Origin: Actinomycetes bacterium
Lineage (GTDB): Bacteria; Actinomycetota; Actinomycetes; Actinomycetales; Microbacteriaceae
Assembly (NCBI GenBank): GCA_023451265.1
Contig: JAEYAG010000146.1
Span: 1-30,129, forward strand
Length of the DNA: 30,129 nt
Direction of reading: 5' to 3'
Shown: positions 14,870 to 22,400 of the stretch, piece by piece
How the letters are laid out: every line of letters begins with the position of its first letter
How positions within the stretch are numbered: the first letter of the stretch is position 1
The notes under the pieces: model-generated
Told to the model about the DNA's origin: nothing
Seen by the model: the letters and a program-made list of their open reading frames with translations, nothing else
The model's database searches: none
Position numbers and translations under genes: made by a program

Positions 14870-17190
14870 GAGACGGGCTCCTCGATGAGTGATGGATGGT
14901 TGGGGACGTCGAAGCGGTGCGTTCCGGCGTCGAGGGTGGTGTCCGGTTGACCGGGGAGCCGGACGGTGGCTGTGACGTCCTGTGGAACGGTCACTTGTAG
15001 ATGAAATCCGGTGTCGTCGATCTGCCAGTGCGACGTGATGGTCCCGTGGGCGGTGTCCAAGCTGGTGGTAGCCCAGGTCAGTTCGCCGCCCGGTTCAGGG
15101 GCGATGAGCACGTGCCGGTAGCCGGGCTGCAGCGGCTGGATGCCCCCGATGACCCTGTGCATCCAGGTGCCGATGGCGCCGAAGGCGAAGTGGTTGAAGC
15201 TGGTCATCTCGCCCGGGTTGATGGTCCCGTCGGGAAGCATCGAGTCCCACCGCTCCCACATGGTGGTGGCCCCCATTGTGACGGGGTAGAGCCAGGAGGG
15301 GCATTCCGTTTGCAGAAGGAGCCGGTAGGCGGTGTCGGTGTGCCCGGTCATCGTCAGTGCGGTGTTGATGAATGGCGTGCCGGCAAACCCGGTGATGATG
15401 TGGTGGCCGCTTTCTGCGACGAGCTCAGCCAGGCGGTCACCGGCCTGCGTGGTGTTCTCGTCGAGGAGCCCGAAGACGATGGCGAGAGCGTAGACGGCCG
15501 CGCCGTCGCTCTTAATGCGACCGTGTTCGACGAACTGGGAGTTGAAACCTGTCTTGATGTCGCCGGCGAGTCGCTCGAACTCATCGGCCTCCTCGTTGTT
15601 GCCGAGCAGACGCGCCGCGTCGGTGGCTACGACCGCTGACCGGTAGACGCAGGCGGTCGCTACGACCCACGCATCCGACTTGGCGAGGTAGGGAGCGTCC
15701 GGTGGCGCGGTGGGGTCCAGCCAGTCACCGAGTTGAATGCCTCCGTGCAGGACATGCTCTGCGGTGAGCGCGGAACGAATCCGTCGCGCGTAAGCGGAGA
15801 TGGACGCGTACTGCTGTTCGAGCACGGTGAGGTCGCCGTACGCCTCCCACAGCGCCCATGGCACCCAGGCGGCCGCGTCGTTCCACAGGGCGATGAGCGT
15901 CACGGCCGACGGGTCGTCACTTGCTGGTGCGAGCCCGTCGATGTCTTCGTACTTGATGTTGTCGGGGACGACGACGGGAATGGATCCGTCGTCGGTGTGG
16001 AACTGTTCGGCGCTGAGATCGAGGAGCCAGTCCCTCAGGAAGGTGTCGACGTCGTAGAGGTAGGTGGCGGTGTCGATGAACGCAGCGAGGTCGCCAGTCC
16101 AGCCGAGCCGTTCATCTCTCTGCGGGCAGTCGGTGGGGACGTCCACGAAGTTGCCGCGCATGCCCCAGACGATGTTGGAGTGGAGCTGGTTGAGCATCAG
16201 GTTGGAGCAGCTGAACGTTCCGGTGCGGGTCAGTTCTGACCCGATGACGACACCGCAGACTGCCGCGGCGAGCTCTTCGTCGCTACCCGTCCACCCGCTG
16301 ATCTCGGCGTAGCGGAACCCGTGGAACGTCAGAGTGGGTTCGAAGACGTCAACCCCGCCGGAGAGGATGAATCGGTCCGTCGCCTGCGCTGTGCGTAGGG
16401 GCCTGACACCGATCTCGTCGTGCTCGAGGACTTCGGCGTGGCGGATGGTGATCTGCTGGCCCGGGTCTCCCTGGACTTCAAGCCGAAGCCAGCCCACGAA
16501 GTTCTGTCCGAAGTCGATGAGCGTCTTCCCGGTCGGCGAGGTCCACACGCGCTGCGGGTACAGCTCCTGCTGGCGACGAACAGGTGGTCCGACGTATGGA
16601 GTGAGGGTCACGTCATCGAAATCGACTTCTTTCACGCCGACCCATCCCGGCAGCTCGGTGCTGGGGTTGGTCCAGCTGAGATCGCGGCGCTGCGCGTCGA
16701 TGGTCTGCCCGTGGTACAGATCGTTCGCGAGGACCGCGCTCGGTCCGCACTGCCACGACGAGTCGGTCTCGATCCGCTGCGTGTGCCCGTCGGCGAAGCG
16801 GATGACCAGTTGGGCCCAGCCCGCCGGCTCGCTACCGTACAGGCCCTTCTTCCCACCGAATCCCAGGTGACCTGAGTACCAGCCGTTGCCCAGAAGCATC
16901 CCGAGCACGTTGTTCCTGCGTAGCAACGTGGTGACATCCCAGCGGGCGTAGCGAAGGCGCCATTCGTAGGAACTCCATCCCGGTGTGAGCACATCGTCGC
17001 TGACGGGGATCCCGTTGATGGTCACATCGCAGAGTCCGTGTGCGGTGGCCAACAGTTCGGCTTCAACGACGCGCCCGTGTCCCTGGTCCAGGGCGAAGGC
17101 GCGACGAAGTTGCGGAGCGCTGTCCAGCGTCGCGGAGGGGGCCACCATCTTGGCGTGGGAGGTCATCGCATTGGGCGGGGTGGGTGTCAT
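14866..17190 (-). CDS. Alpha-L-rhamnosidase, GH78
   Basis: A 774-residue glycoside hydrolase. Residues about 20-180 match the bacterial rhamnosidase N-terminal carbohydrate-binding domain (FALDQGHGRVVEAELLATAH then GLCDVTINGIPVSDDVLTPG). The catalytic (alpha/alpha)6 barrel carries the GH78 hallmark DCPQRDERLGWTGD at residues 354-367, whose glutamate E360 is the expected general acid. A C-terminal beta domain follows. It hydrolyses terminal alpha-L-rhamnose from glycosides. No signal peptide is present, so it works on substrates already imported, most likely by the MFS transporter encoded upstream. The upstream ribosome site is weak and a 13-bp hairpin precedes the gene. It is coupled by ATGA to the hydrolase behind it. 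Confidence 0.92.
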   Translation of the reverse strand: MTPTPPNAMTSHAKMVAPSATLDSAPQLRRAFALDQGHGRVVEAELLATAHGLCDVTINGIPVSDDVLTPGWSSYEWRLRYARWDVTTLLRRNNVLGMLLGNGWYSGHLGFGGKKGLYGSEPAGWAQLVIRFADGHTQRIETDSSWQCGPSAVLANDLYHGQTIDAQRRDLSWTNPSTELPGWVGVKEVDFDDVTLTPYVGPPVRRQQELYPQRVWTSPTGKTLIDFGQNFVGWLRLEVQGDPGQQITIRHAEVLEHDEIGVRPLRTAQATDRFILSGGVDVFEPTLTFHGFRYAEISGWTGSDEELAAAVCGVVIGSELTRTGTFSCSNLMLNQLHSNIVWGMRGNFVDVPTDCPQRDERLGWTGDLAAFIDTATYLYDVDTFLRDWLLDLSAEQFHTDDGSIPVVVPDNIKYEDIDGLAPASDDPSAVTLIALWNDAAAWVPWALWEAYGDLTVLEQQYASISAYARRIRSALTAEHVLHGGIQLGDWLDPTAPPDAPYLAKSDAWVVATACVYRSAVVATDAARLLGNNEEADEFERLAGDIKTGFNSQFVEHGRIKSDGAAVYALAIVFGLLDENTTQAGDRLAELVAESGHHIITGFAGTPFINTALTMTGHTDTAYRLLLQTECPSWLYPVTMGATTMWERWDSMLPDGTINPGEMTSFNHFAFGAIGTWMHRVIGGIQPLQPGYRHVLIAPEPGGELTWATTSLDTAHGTITSHWQIDDTGFHLQVTVPQDVTATVRLPGQPDTTLDAGTHRFDVPNHPSLIEEPVS

Positions 17191-17226
17191 GGTCGTCGAT
17201 CCATCCGAGGGTGAGCATGTGGGATT

Positions 17227-17259
17227 GCTGGCCCGCCCGGACTACGCGGGCGGGCCAGC
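17227..17259 (-). terminator. Perfect 13-bp hairpin between MFS and rhamnosidase genes
   Basis: GCTGGCCCGCCCG (17227-17239) and CGGGCGGGCCAGC (17247-17259) are exact complements around a 7-base loop. There is no T run on either strand, so in the operon mRNA it could be a partial terminator or a 3'-end stabiliser that lowers expression of the downstream genes relative to the transporter. Confidence 0.55.
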
Positions 17260-17269
17260 AGGCGGATGG

Positions 17270-18718
17270 CTACTTCACGCCGCGCAGCGGAATCAGCGCG
17301 ACGGCGGCCAGGACCACGAGGACAGCTGCCGCGACCCACACGCCGACGTAACCGCCGGTGAACGCCACGACGGCGCCGGCGAGGATGGGCCCCAGGGCCT
17401 GGCCGAGGTTGGACCCGAGGCCGGCTACACCCAGGTCCCGTCCCGCGGACTCCTGGTCGGGCAGCACGTCGATGAACAGCGCCTGGTCCACCGGCAGGTA
17501 GATGCCGAATGCGATGCCAGCGGTGATGCCCTGAATGAACAAGGCGGGCACCGTCGGGGAGATGATGGGGATGAGCATCGACACCGCCATCAGGATGGAC
17601 GCGATGACCACGAAGATGCGACGCTTGCCGACCTTGTCGGACAGCTTGCCCGCGACAAACAGGGCGATGATGGTGAACGGGACGCCGGTCAGGGCAAGCA
17701 ACGGGGATAGCTGTGTCGCTTCGAGCTGGCTTAGCGCCGGACGCACGTAGCTCTGCAGCATGTAGAGAGCGAGCGCGGTGGAGACCGTGTATCCGAACGT
17801 CAGCAGAATGCGCGCCACCCACACCCACCGGTAGTTGCGTGAGCGCAGCGCGATGGTGAAGCCGAGGAAGAACTTCTTCCAGTTGAGAGGCTCGACGACC
17901 AGATCCTTCGAGGAGGCGTCTCGGGCGAACAGCACGAACATCACACCGGTGAAGGCGACGGCGGCCGCGATGACGAAGTAGAAGTCCAGTCCCAGCGTGG
18001 CGAAGAAGGCCCCTGCAAGAACGCCACCGAGGACGCCGCCAGCGAAGTTGCCGAATCCGCCCAACGCCGAGGCGGTACCGCGCCGGTTCTCGGGCATCCG
18101 GTCGGCGACGGTCGTCGTGAGCGGACCGAGGGCGATGTTGATGACCGCCTGCGCGAGCATGAACGCGACAGCCAGGAGCGCGATGGTCGGCGAGAATCTG
18201 ACGAGGACGAGGAGCATCGAGCCAGCGAGCGTGCCGAAGAGGATCCACGGCGCCCGACGACCCCACCGAGTCCGCGTACGGTCGGCGAACACTCCGACGA
18301 TGGGCTGGATAAGCATCGTCATGACGACGCCGATGGACGTGATGATGGCCAGCGATGTAGCGCGCGAGGAGTCGAACTGCGCCAGAATCGCCAACTGCTC
18401 CGCCTGCGTTGGCGTGGCCGTGGCGGTGCCGGCGCTGATCTGCTGCTGCAGAATCGTGAGTTGCTGCAGGTCGATACCTGCGTTCGCGCCGGTGAACCAG
18501 TTCGCGAACTCCAGCATCTGCACCTGATTCGGCAGAAGGATGCCCAGTACGGCGCCCCACACCGCGGTGATGGAGATCGAGAGCAGCGTGTACCAGGTCA
18601 GGTAGCGCCGCGAGAGCTTCCCTCTGACCAAGATCGGCGACGTGCCAGGGTGCGCCGGTTCGAGGACGACATTCTTCGGACCCTTCGCCTTCGGCTCGGG
18701 TGCCACCGTTTCACTCAT
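17270..18718 (-). CDS. MFS transporter, probably for a rhamnosylated substrate
   Basis: A 482-residue membrane protein from ATG 18718 (MSETVAPEPK); longer starts are possible up to 18859. It has about 12 hydrophobic segments and the loop 2-3 motif GVFADRTRTRWGRRAPW, which resembles the D-R-x-R-x-x-x-G-R-R signature shared by MFS and GPH-type sugar symporters, so proton or cation symport is likely. An unusually long Gln-rich loop of about 60 residues (LQQLTILQQQISAGTATATP) lies between the first two membrane helices. The gene leads the minus-strand operon with the GH78 rhamnosidase and hydrolase and is divergent from a TetR gene. That points to import of an intact glycoside, with TetR sensing it. 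The substrate is inferred from context. Confidence 0.85.
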   Translation of the reverse strand: MSETVAPEPKAKGPKNVVLEPAHPGTSPILVRGKLSRRYLTWYTLLSISITAVWGAVLGILLPNQVQMLEFANWFTGANAGIDLQQLTILQQQISAGTATATPTQAEQLAILAQFDSSRATSLAIITSIGVVMTMLIQPIVGVFADRTRTRWGRRAPWILFGTLAGSMLLVLVRFSPTIALLAVAFMLAQAVINIALGPLTTTVADRMPENRRGTASALGGFGNFAGGVLGGVLAGAFFATLGLDFYFVIAAAVAFTGVMFVLFARDASSKDLVVEPLNWKKFFLGFTIALRSRNYRWVWVARILLTFGYTVSTALALYMLQSYVRPALSQLEATQLSPLLALTGVPFTIIALFVAGKLSDKVGKRRIFVVIASILMAVSMLIPIISPTVPALFIQGITAGIAFGIYLPVDQALFIDVLPDQESAGRDLGVAGLGSNLGQALGPILAGAVVAFTGGYVGVWVAAAVLVVLAAVALIPLRGVK

Positions 18719-18793
18719 TGCAGGTCCCATCGACTGTGATGTCCGACGCCGATGCGAACCACTCCGTCGCACCCAACTGGCCGGGTGAAAGAA

Positions 18794-18845
18794 GCATGCC
18801 ATGCACTTTTCATGCGCGCAATACCAAAAGCGCATAACATGCATG
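18794..18845. promoter_or_regulatory. Candidate TetR operator region
   Basis: The divergent region holds several GCATG words and a dyad, ATGCGC (18812-18817), 12 bases, GCGCAT (18830-18835), with partial extension of the arms (GCAC-TTTT versus AACATGC). It lies just before the likely TetR start and about 100 bases from the MFS start, well placed for autoregulation and operon control. Confidence 0.45.
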
Positions 18846-19481
18846 ATTATGGTCAGCACTCGAGGTGAACGCGGCCCCTATGCCAAGGGGATCGCTAAGC
18901 GCGCGGAGATCCTCGACGTCGCCCTCGACGTCATCGACCGTGAGGGATACAACGGCGCGACGGTCAAGCGACTTGCAGACGCCGTGGGGCTAAGCCAGAA
19001 CGGCCTCCTGCGGTACTTCGGCTCAAAGGACCTGCTCTTCGTCGAGGTGCTCCGTCACCACAGCGCCAGAATCGAAGTTGAGGTAGACCCCGAACACACC
19101 GACTTCGCGGTCGACCTCACTACGCGCGTCGTAGACGCGGTCGCCGCGAACATCAGTGCGGCGGGGATGAGCCAACTTCTCCTCTCGCTCGTCATGGACG
19201 CCACCGACGAGGAGCACGCCGCGCACGAGTTCATCAAGAACAGGTACGAAGCCTTCCGGCAGGTGAGCGCCGCCGCGCTGCGCACGATGCAGGAGCGCGG
19301 ACAGTTCCCCGCTGATGGTGATCCGGATGCGGCGGCGGTCCTGCTTGTCTCCGCGTTCGATGGCTTGCAGATGCAATGGATGCTGGACCGAAACGTGGAT
19401 GTTGTCGGCAGCATGACCTATCTGCTGAGCTCACTCGGCATCACCGAGCATGCGGGCGTGCCCGCCCAGGCTCCGGCGTAG
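18843..19481 (+). CDS. TetR-family transcriptional regulator
   Basis: A 212-residue protein if started at ATG 18843. ATG 18849 is nearly as good, and ATG 18801 would place the operator dyad inside the gene. The N-terminal HTH is typical: AKRAEILDVALDVIDREGYN, then GATVKRLADAVGLSQNGLLRYFGSKDLLF, about residues 18-64. The C-terminal helices form the ligand pocket and dimer face. No ribosome site is obvious, so translation may be leaderless. It is divergent from the MFS-GH78-hydrolase operon and is the obvious candidate regulator for it, with the glycoside or its aglycone as possible inducer. Confidence 0.9.
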   Translation: MIMVSTRGERGPYAKGIAKRAEILDVALDVIDREGYNGATVKRLADAVGLSQNGLLRYFGSKDLLFVEVLRHHSARIEVEVDPEHTDFAVDLTTRVVDAVAANISAAGMSQLLLSLVMDATDEEHAAHEFIKNRYEAFRQVSAAALRTMQERGQFPADGDPDAAAVLLVSAFDGLQMQWMLDRNVDVVGSMTYLLSSLGITEHAGVPAQAPA

Positions 19482-19678
19482 GCCGAAGGTCCGTCCACCT
19501 CACACGCACGTGTGCGTCGTCGCTCGGCCGACAACTGCACGACACGGACCACTTGCGAGGTAATGACGATTCCGGTCATCACCACTCCGGTGAGCACGAG
19601 CACCCCTGCTTCGACCACACTCATAGCCACCATGAACACGCGGTCACCAACTGTCGGCGCTGCAACCCCCGTGCTCAT
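19418..19678 (-). CDS. Possible small membrane protein overlapping the TetR 3' end
   Basis: Eighty-six codons from ATG 19678 with one long Val-rich hydrophobic segment (VFMVAMSVVEAGVLVLTGVV then MTGIVITSQVVRVV), followed by a basic tail. Codon third positions are GC-rich on this strand. The Thr-rich and His-rich plus-strand frames across the same bases look like its shadows. It overlaps the last 64 bases of the TetR gene tail to tail, and no ribosome site stands out. It may be real or a remnant. Confidence 0.35.
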   Translation of the reverse strand: MSTGVAAPTVGDRVFMVAMSVVEAGVLVLTGVVMTGIVITSQVVRVVQLSAERRRTRACEVDGPSAYAGAWAGTPACSVMPSELSR

Positions 19679-20086
19679 GACGCGGGGACCGTCCGCCGAG
19701 ATGACCGGGGCGCGAGGTCCCAGCTGCTCACATAGCCGGTCGCGACTGTTCCCACCTGGATGAGGGAGCCCGCGACCAAGCTCAGAAGGCTGTACGCAGG
19801 ATGACCGATGGGGGTCGAACTGGTGCGAGCAGGAAATGATGGGCTGTCGTTTGTCATGCTCCCCACCATCGCGGGGACGGTTTGAACACACGTCGTGCGG
19901 GGAGACGAACCGTGGTCGTTCAGTTGCAGTAGTCGACTGAGGTGCCAACGACGGACCGAACAGATGATGCGCAGCACTGCCCTGCTCGACATACCGCAAC
20001 CGCAGTACGGCATCCGATTCCAATGGATGACGTGTTCGAGCTGAGCAGACGAAAGAGTCGAAACCAGCCCATTCAGGCGCGACGGC
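19679..20086. other. Intergenic stretch without a supportable gene
   Basis: About 400 bases between the possible small membrane protein and the microprotein. Open frames exist on both strands, but none has a ribosome site, a recognisable domain or convincing codon use. The frame entering from 19942 runs into the 33-residue microprotein, and its upstream part looks non-coding. Confidence 0.5.
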
Positions 20087-20097
20087 AAGGAGATCGG

Positions 20098-20199
20098 ATG
20101 AGCAAGCGGAGGAAGTTGACGGTAGGAGTGACGGTGGTCGGCATTCTCGCCACCGTCGGCACCATCATCGGGGTGCGACGCGCGCGAGCCGCCACGTGA
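20098..20199 (+). CDS. 33-residue single-span membrane microprotein
   Basis: An ATG at 20098 preceded by the strong ribosome site AAGGAGA (20087-20093, four bases away) opens a 33-codon frame. The product has a basic start (MSKRRKL), one hydrophobic span (TVGVTVVGILATVGTIIGV) and a basic end (RRARAAT). The ORF is followed at once by a 13-bp hairpin. Small size, good ribosome site, membrane profile and terminator together make it likely to be expressed. It lies just upstream of a sensor kinase gene and might modulate it, but that is speculation. Confidence 0.6.
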   Translation: MSKRRKLTVGVTVVGILATVGTIIGVRRARAAT

Positions 20200-20205
20200 C
20201 TCACC

Positions 20206-20235
20206 AAGCGGCACCGGGGCGTCCCGGTGCCGCTT
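20206..20235 (+). terminator. 13-bp hairpin after the microprotein gene
   Basis: AAGCGGCACCGGG (20206-20218) and CCCGGTGCCGCTT (20223-20235) are exact complements with a 4-base loop, starting six bases after the microprotein stop. There is no T run, so it is a terminator-like or attenuating element between the microprotein and the histidine kinase. Confidence 0.6.
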
Positions 20236-20292
20236 CGGCTCGTCACACGAGCCCTCCGCGCAGACGCGTCGCTCTTCTCGCCGTCGACGACG

Positions 20293-21489
20293 ATGGCGGA
20301 TGATGTCGAGATGACCCGTGTGTCGTCTTCAGACTGGCCATGGCCAAGGCAGACCTGGTTCCTGCGCGGCCCTTTGCTCTCCGCGATAGTGACGCTCGCC
20401 GCCGTCGCGGCACTGGTCACCGAACTTTCCGTCATGCTCATCGCTGGCGACGAGACCCTGGGATACGTCGGCATCGGACTGTCGGCTGTCGGACTTCTTG
20501 TGATCTTCAGAGCCCGCTGGCTTGGTCTCATGCTGACCACCGCTGGTGGGATCGCCAGCATCTTGTTCGCCGATGAGTACATCGGTGTGTGGACCGTCAC
20601 CGTGTTCGCCACGTTCCTCTTTGCACGCCAAGGTCGCTTCGTTATCCCCGCCGTCGCGCTGACCTCCCTGACGATGTACTTCGCTCTCGTGCTGCGGGAG
20701 GACGGGCAGTTCGACGCTCCTGTCGCACTCGTCGCCGCGACCTTCTGTGTCGCGGCCGGTGCCGCCGGGAGTGCCGTGCGCCTTCAGACCGACTCGTGGA
20801 ATGCCGCTCGGCAACACGCCCGTGATCTCGCGGCGGCGCAGGCATCAGAGTTGCAGCGAGCCGTCACCGACGAACGCCTTCGCATCGCCCGCGACCTGCA
20901 CGATGTGATTGGCCATGAGCTCGCCGTCGTCAACGTGAATGTCGGAGTCGCGGAGATCTCGCTCCCAGACCACAGTGATGCGTCGCGAGAAGCTCTTCGA
21001 TCTGCTCGTCTGGGACTGCAGCGCACACTTCAGGAGACGCAACAGATCCTCAATCTCCTCCGACGCACGGACGGCGACAGCGCGCACCGCGTGGAACTCG
21101 CTGTCGTTGAGCACATTCCGGCAATGGTCGAGCGGGTCAGGCGTGCCGGCACTCCAGTGGCGTCGGACATCGCGAGCCCACTTCCAGTGCTCACCGCCGA
21201 CGTGTCCGCCGCCGCGTACCGCATCGTTCAAGAGGCGCTCACCAACGCAGCCAAGCATGGATCCGGGCGTACCAGATTGACTATGAAAGCCATCCCGGGG
21301 TGGCTCGTCATCGACGTCACCAACGACGCCGGAGGCCGTCCGTCGCACGGCAGCTCCGCGCGCCCGGGCTATGGTCTGGTCGGTGTTCGGGAGCGGACGC
21401 AAGCCGCGGGCGGAGTCCTTCGCGTGACGCGGACGGACGGCGCCTTCGTCCTGCATGTCGAACTACCCACGAAGGAGGCAAGGGGATGA
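20293..21489 (+). CDS. NarL-type sensor histidine kinase
   Basis: A 398-residue membrane kinase from ATG 20293; a GTG at 20227 overlaps the preceding hairpin and is unlikely. Several membrane helices (about residues 25-165) are followed by a HisKA_3 dimerisation domain with phospho-acceptor H203 in RIARDLHDVIGHELA. A HATPase domain follows with the N box EALTNAAKHG and the G box GYGLVGVRERTQAAGG. It would autophosphorylate and pass phosphate to the response regulator whose start overlaps its stop (ATGA). The sensing region has no extracytoplasmic domain, typical of kinases that detect membrane or cell-wall stress. The MMPL exporter nearby may be a target. Confidence 0.93.
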   Translation: MADDVEMTRVSSSDWPWPRQTWFLRGPLLSAIVTLAAVAALVTELSVMLIAGDETLGYVGIGLSAVGLLVIFRARWLGLMLTTAGGIASILFADEYIGVWTVTVFATFLFARQGRFVIPAVALTSLTMYFALVLREDGQFDAPVALVAATFCVAAGAAGSAVRLQTDSWNAARQHARDLAAAQASELQRAVTDERLRIARDLHDVIGHELAVVNVNVGVAEISLPDHSDASREALRSARLGLQRTLQETQQILNLLRRTDGDSAHRVELAVVEHIPAMVERVRRAGTPVASDIASPLPVLTADVSAAAYRIVQEALTNAAKHGSGRTRLTMKAIPGWLVIDVTNDAGGRPSHGSSARPGYGLVGVRERTQAAGGVLRVTRTDGAFVLHVELPTKEARG

Positions 21490-22148
21490 TTCGAGTGCTC
21501 ATCGTCGATGACCAGGAGATGATCCGGACTGGTCTGCGCACCATCATCTCCTCCAGCCCGCAGCTGCGCGTCGTCGGCGATGTCGGCGACGGATTCCTCG
21601 CCCTGGAGTACCTGGAAACGAATCCGGTCGACGTGGTCCTCCTGGACATCCGCATGCCCGGAATCGACGGAATCGAAACGACCGCGCGGATACGACGGGA
21701 TCACTCGTCCGAGCAGGTGAAGATCATCATCCTCACGACGTTCGAGCAGGACGAGAATGTCTACGCAGCCCTGAGCGCCGGCGCCAACGGTTTCTTGGGT
21801 AAAGGCGTCGGCCCCGTCGAACTCATCGCAAGCGTCTCCGACGTTATGACCGGCGGCGGTGCGCTCTCGGCCGCCGCCGCGAACGCAGTCATCGCTCGAG
21901 TCGCCGAGACGCCCTCGCAGCGCGTCGACGAATCTCTCGCTCACCGGTTCGAGGCTCTAACGCCACGGGAGCGAGATGTCGTCATCGCCGTCACGCGAGG
22001 GCTGTCCAACGACGAGATTGCTGCGGAGATGTTCGTCTCGCCGTTCACCGTCAAGACCCATGTGAATCGCGCGATGTCGAAGGTCGCGGCGCGAGACCGT
22101 GCCCAGCTGGTCGCCTTCGCGTACCGCGCAGGGCTCGCCGGTCACTAG
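21486..22148 (+). CDS. NarL/LuxR-family response regulator
   Basis: A 220-residue protein starting in the ATGA overlap with the kinase, with GGAGG nearby. The receiver domain has the acidic DD at positions 8-9, phospho-acceptor D54 (VVLLDIRMPG), T84 and K106. The C-terminal LuxR-type HTH is complete (LTPRERDVVIAVTRGLSNDE, then IAAEMFVSPFTVKTHVNRAM). It is the cognate DNA-binding partner of the upstream kinase. Its targets are unknown, and the convergent MMPL exporter is the nearest candidate. Confidence 0.95.
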   Translation: MIRVLIVDDQEMIRTGLRTIISSSPQLRVVGDVGDGFLALEYLETNPVDVVLLDIRMPGIDGIETTARIRRDHSSEQVKIIILTTFEQDENVYAALSAGANGFLGKGVGPVELIASVSDVMTGGGALSAAAANAVIARVAETPSQRVDESLAHRFEALTPRERDVVIAVTRGLSNDEIAAEMFVSPFTVKTHVNRAMSKVAARDRAQLVAFAYRAGLAGH

Positions 22149-22352
22149 GTCGCTCTTCAAGACACAGCCGACCGCGGAGCGGTCTTCGTCCCCACGGATG
22201 ATGAGCCCATCGTGACTGTCACGTGTCACGTACCCCACCGCGCAGGGCGATATCGCGCGTGACGCGTCGGGCCGCTTCGCCCTTCCAGCTCGGTAATCCG
22301 CCCTGGCATGGCGATGCTTGCGCACTCAATAGGGAGCGGACGGCGAACGCAA

Positions 22353-22388
22353 AGGAGGGGTCGCTACCGGCTGGCAGCGACCCCTCCT
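22353..22388. terminator. Bidirectional terminator hairpin
   Basis: AGGAGGGGTCGCT (22353-22365) and AGCGACCCCTCCT (22376-22388) pair over 13 bases around a 10-base loop, placed between the convergent response-regulator and MMPL genes. On the minus strand it is followed by TTTGCG, so it serves the MMPL gene at least. Confidence 0.75.
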
Positions 22389-22400
22389 CTTGGAGCGGGT

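Noticed and set aside
19376..19735. His-rich plus-strand frame (HHHSGEHEHP and similar) that looks metal-binding
   Set aside because: It overlaps the TetR 3' end in a different frame, has no start signal, and is a shadow of the Val-rich minus-strand frame.
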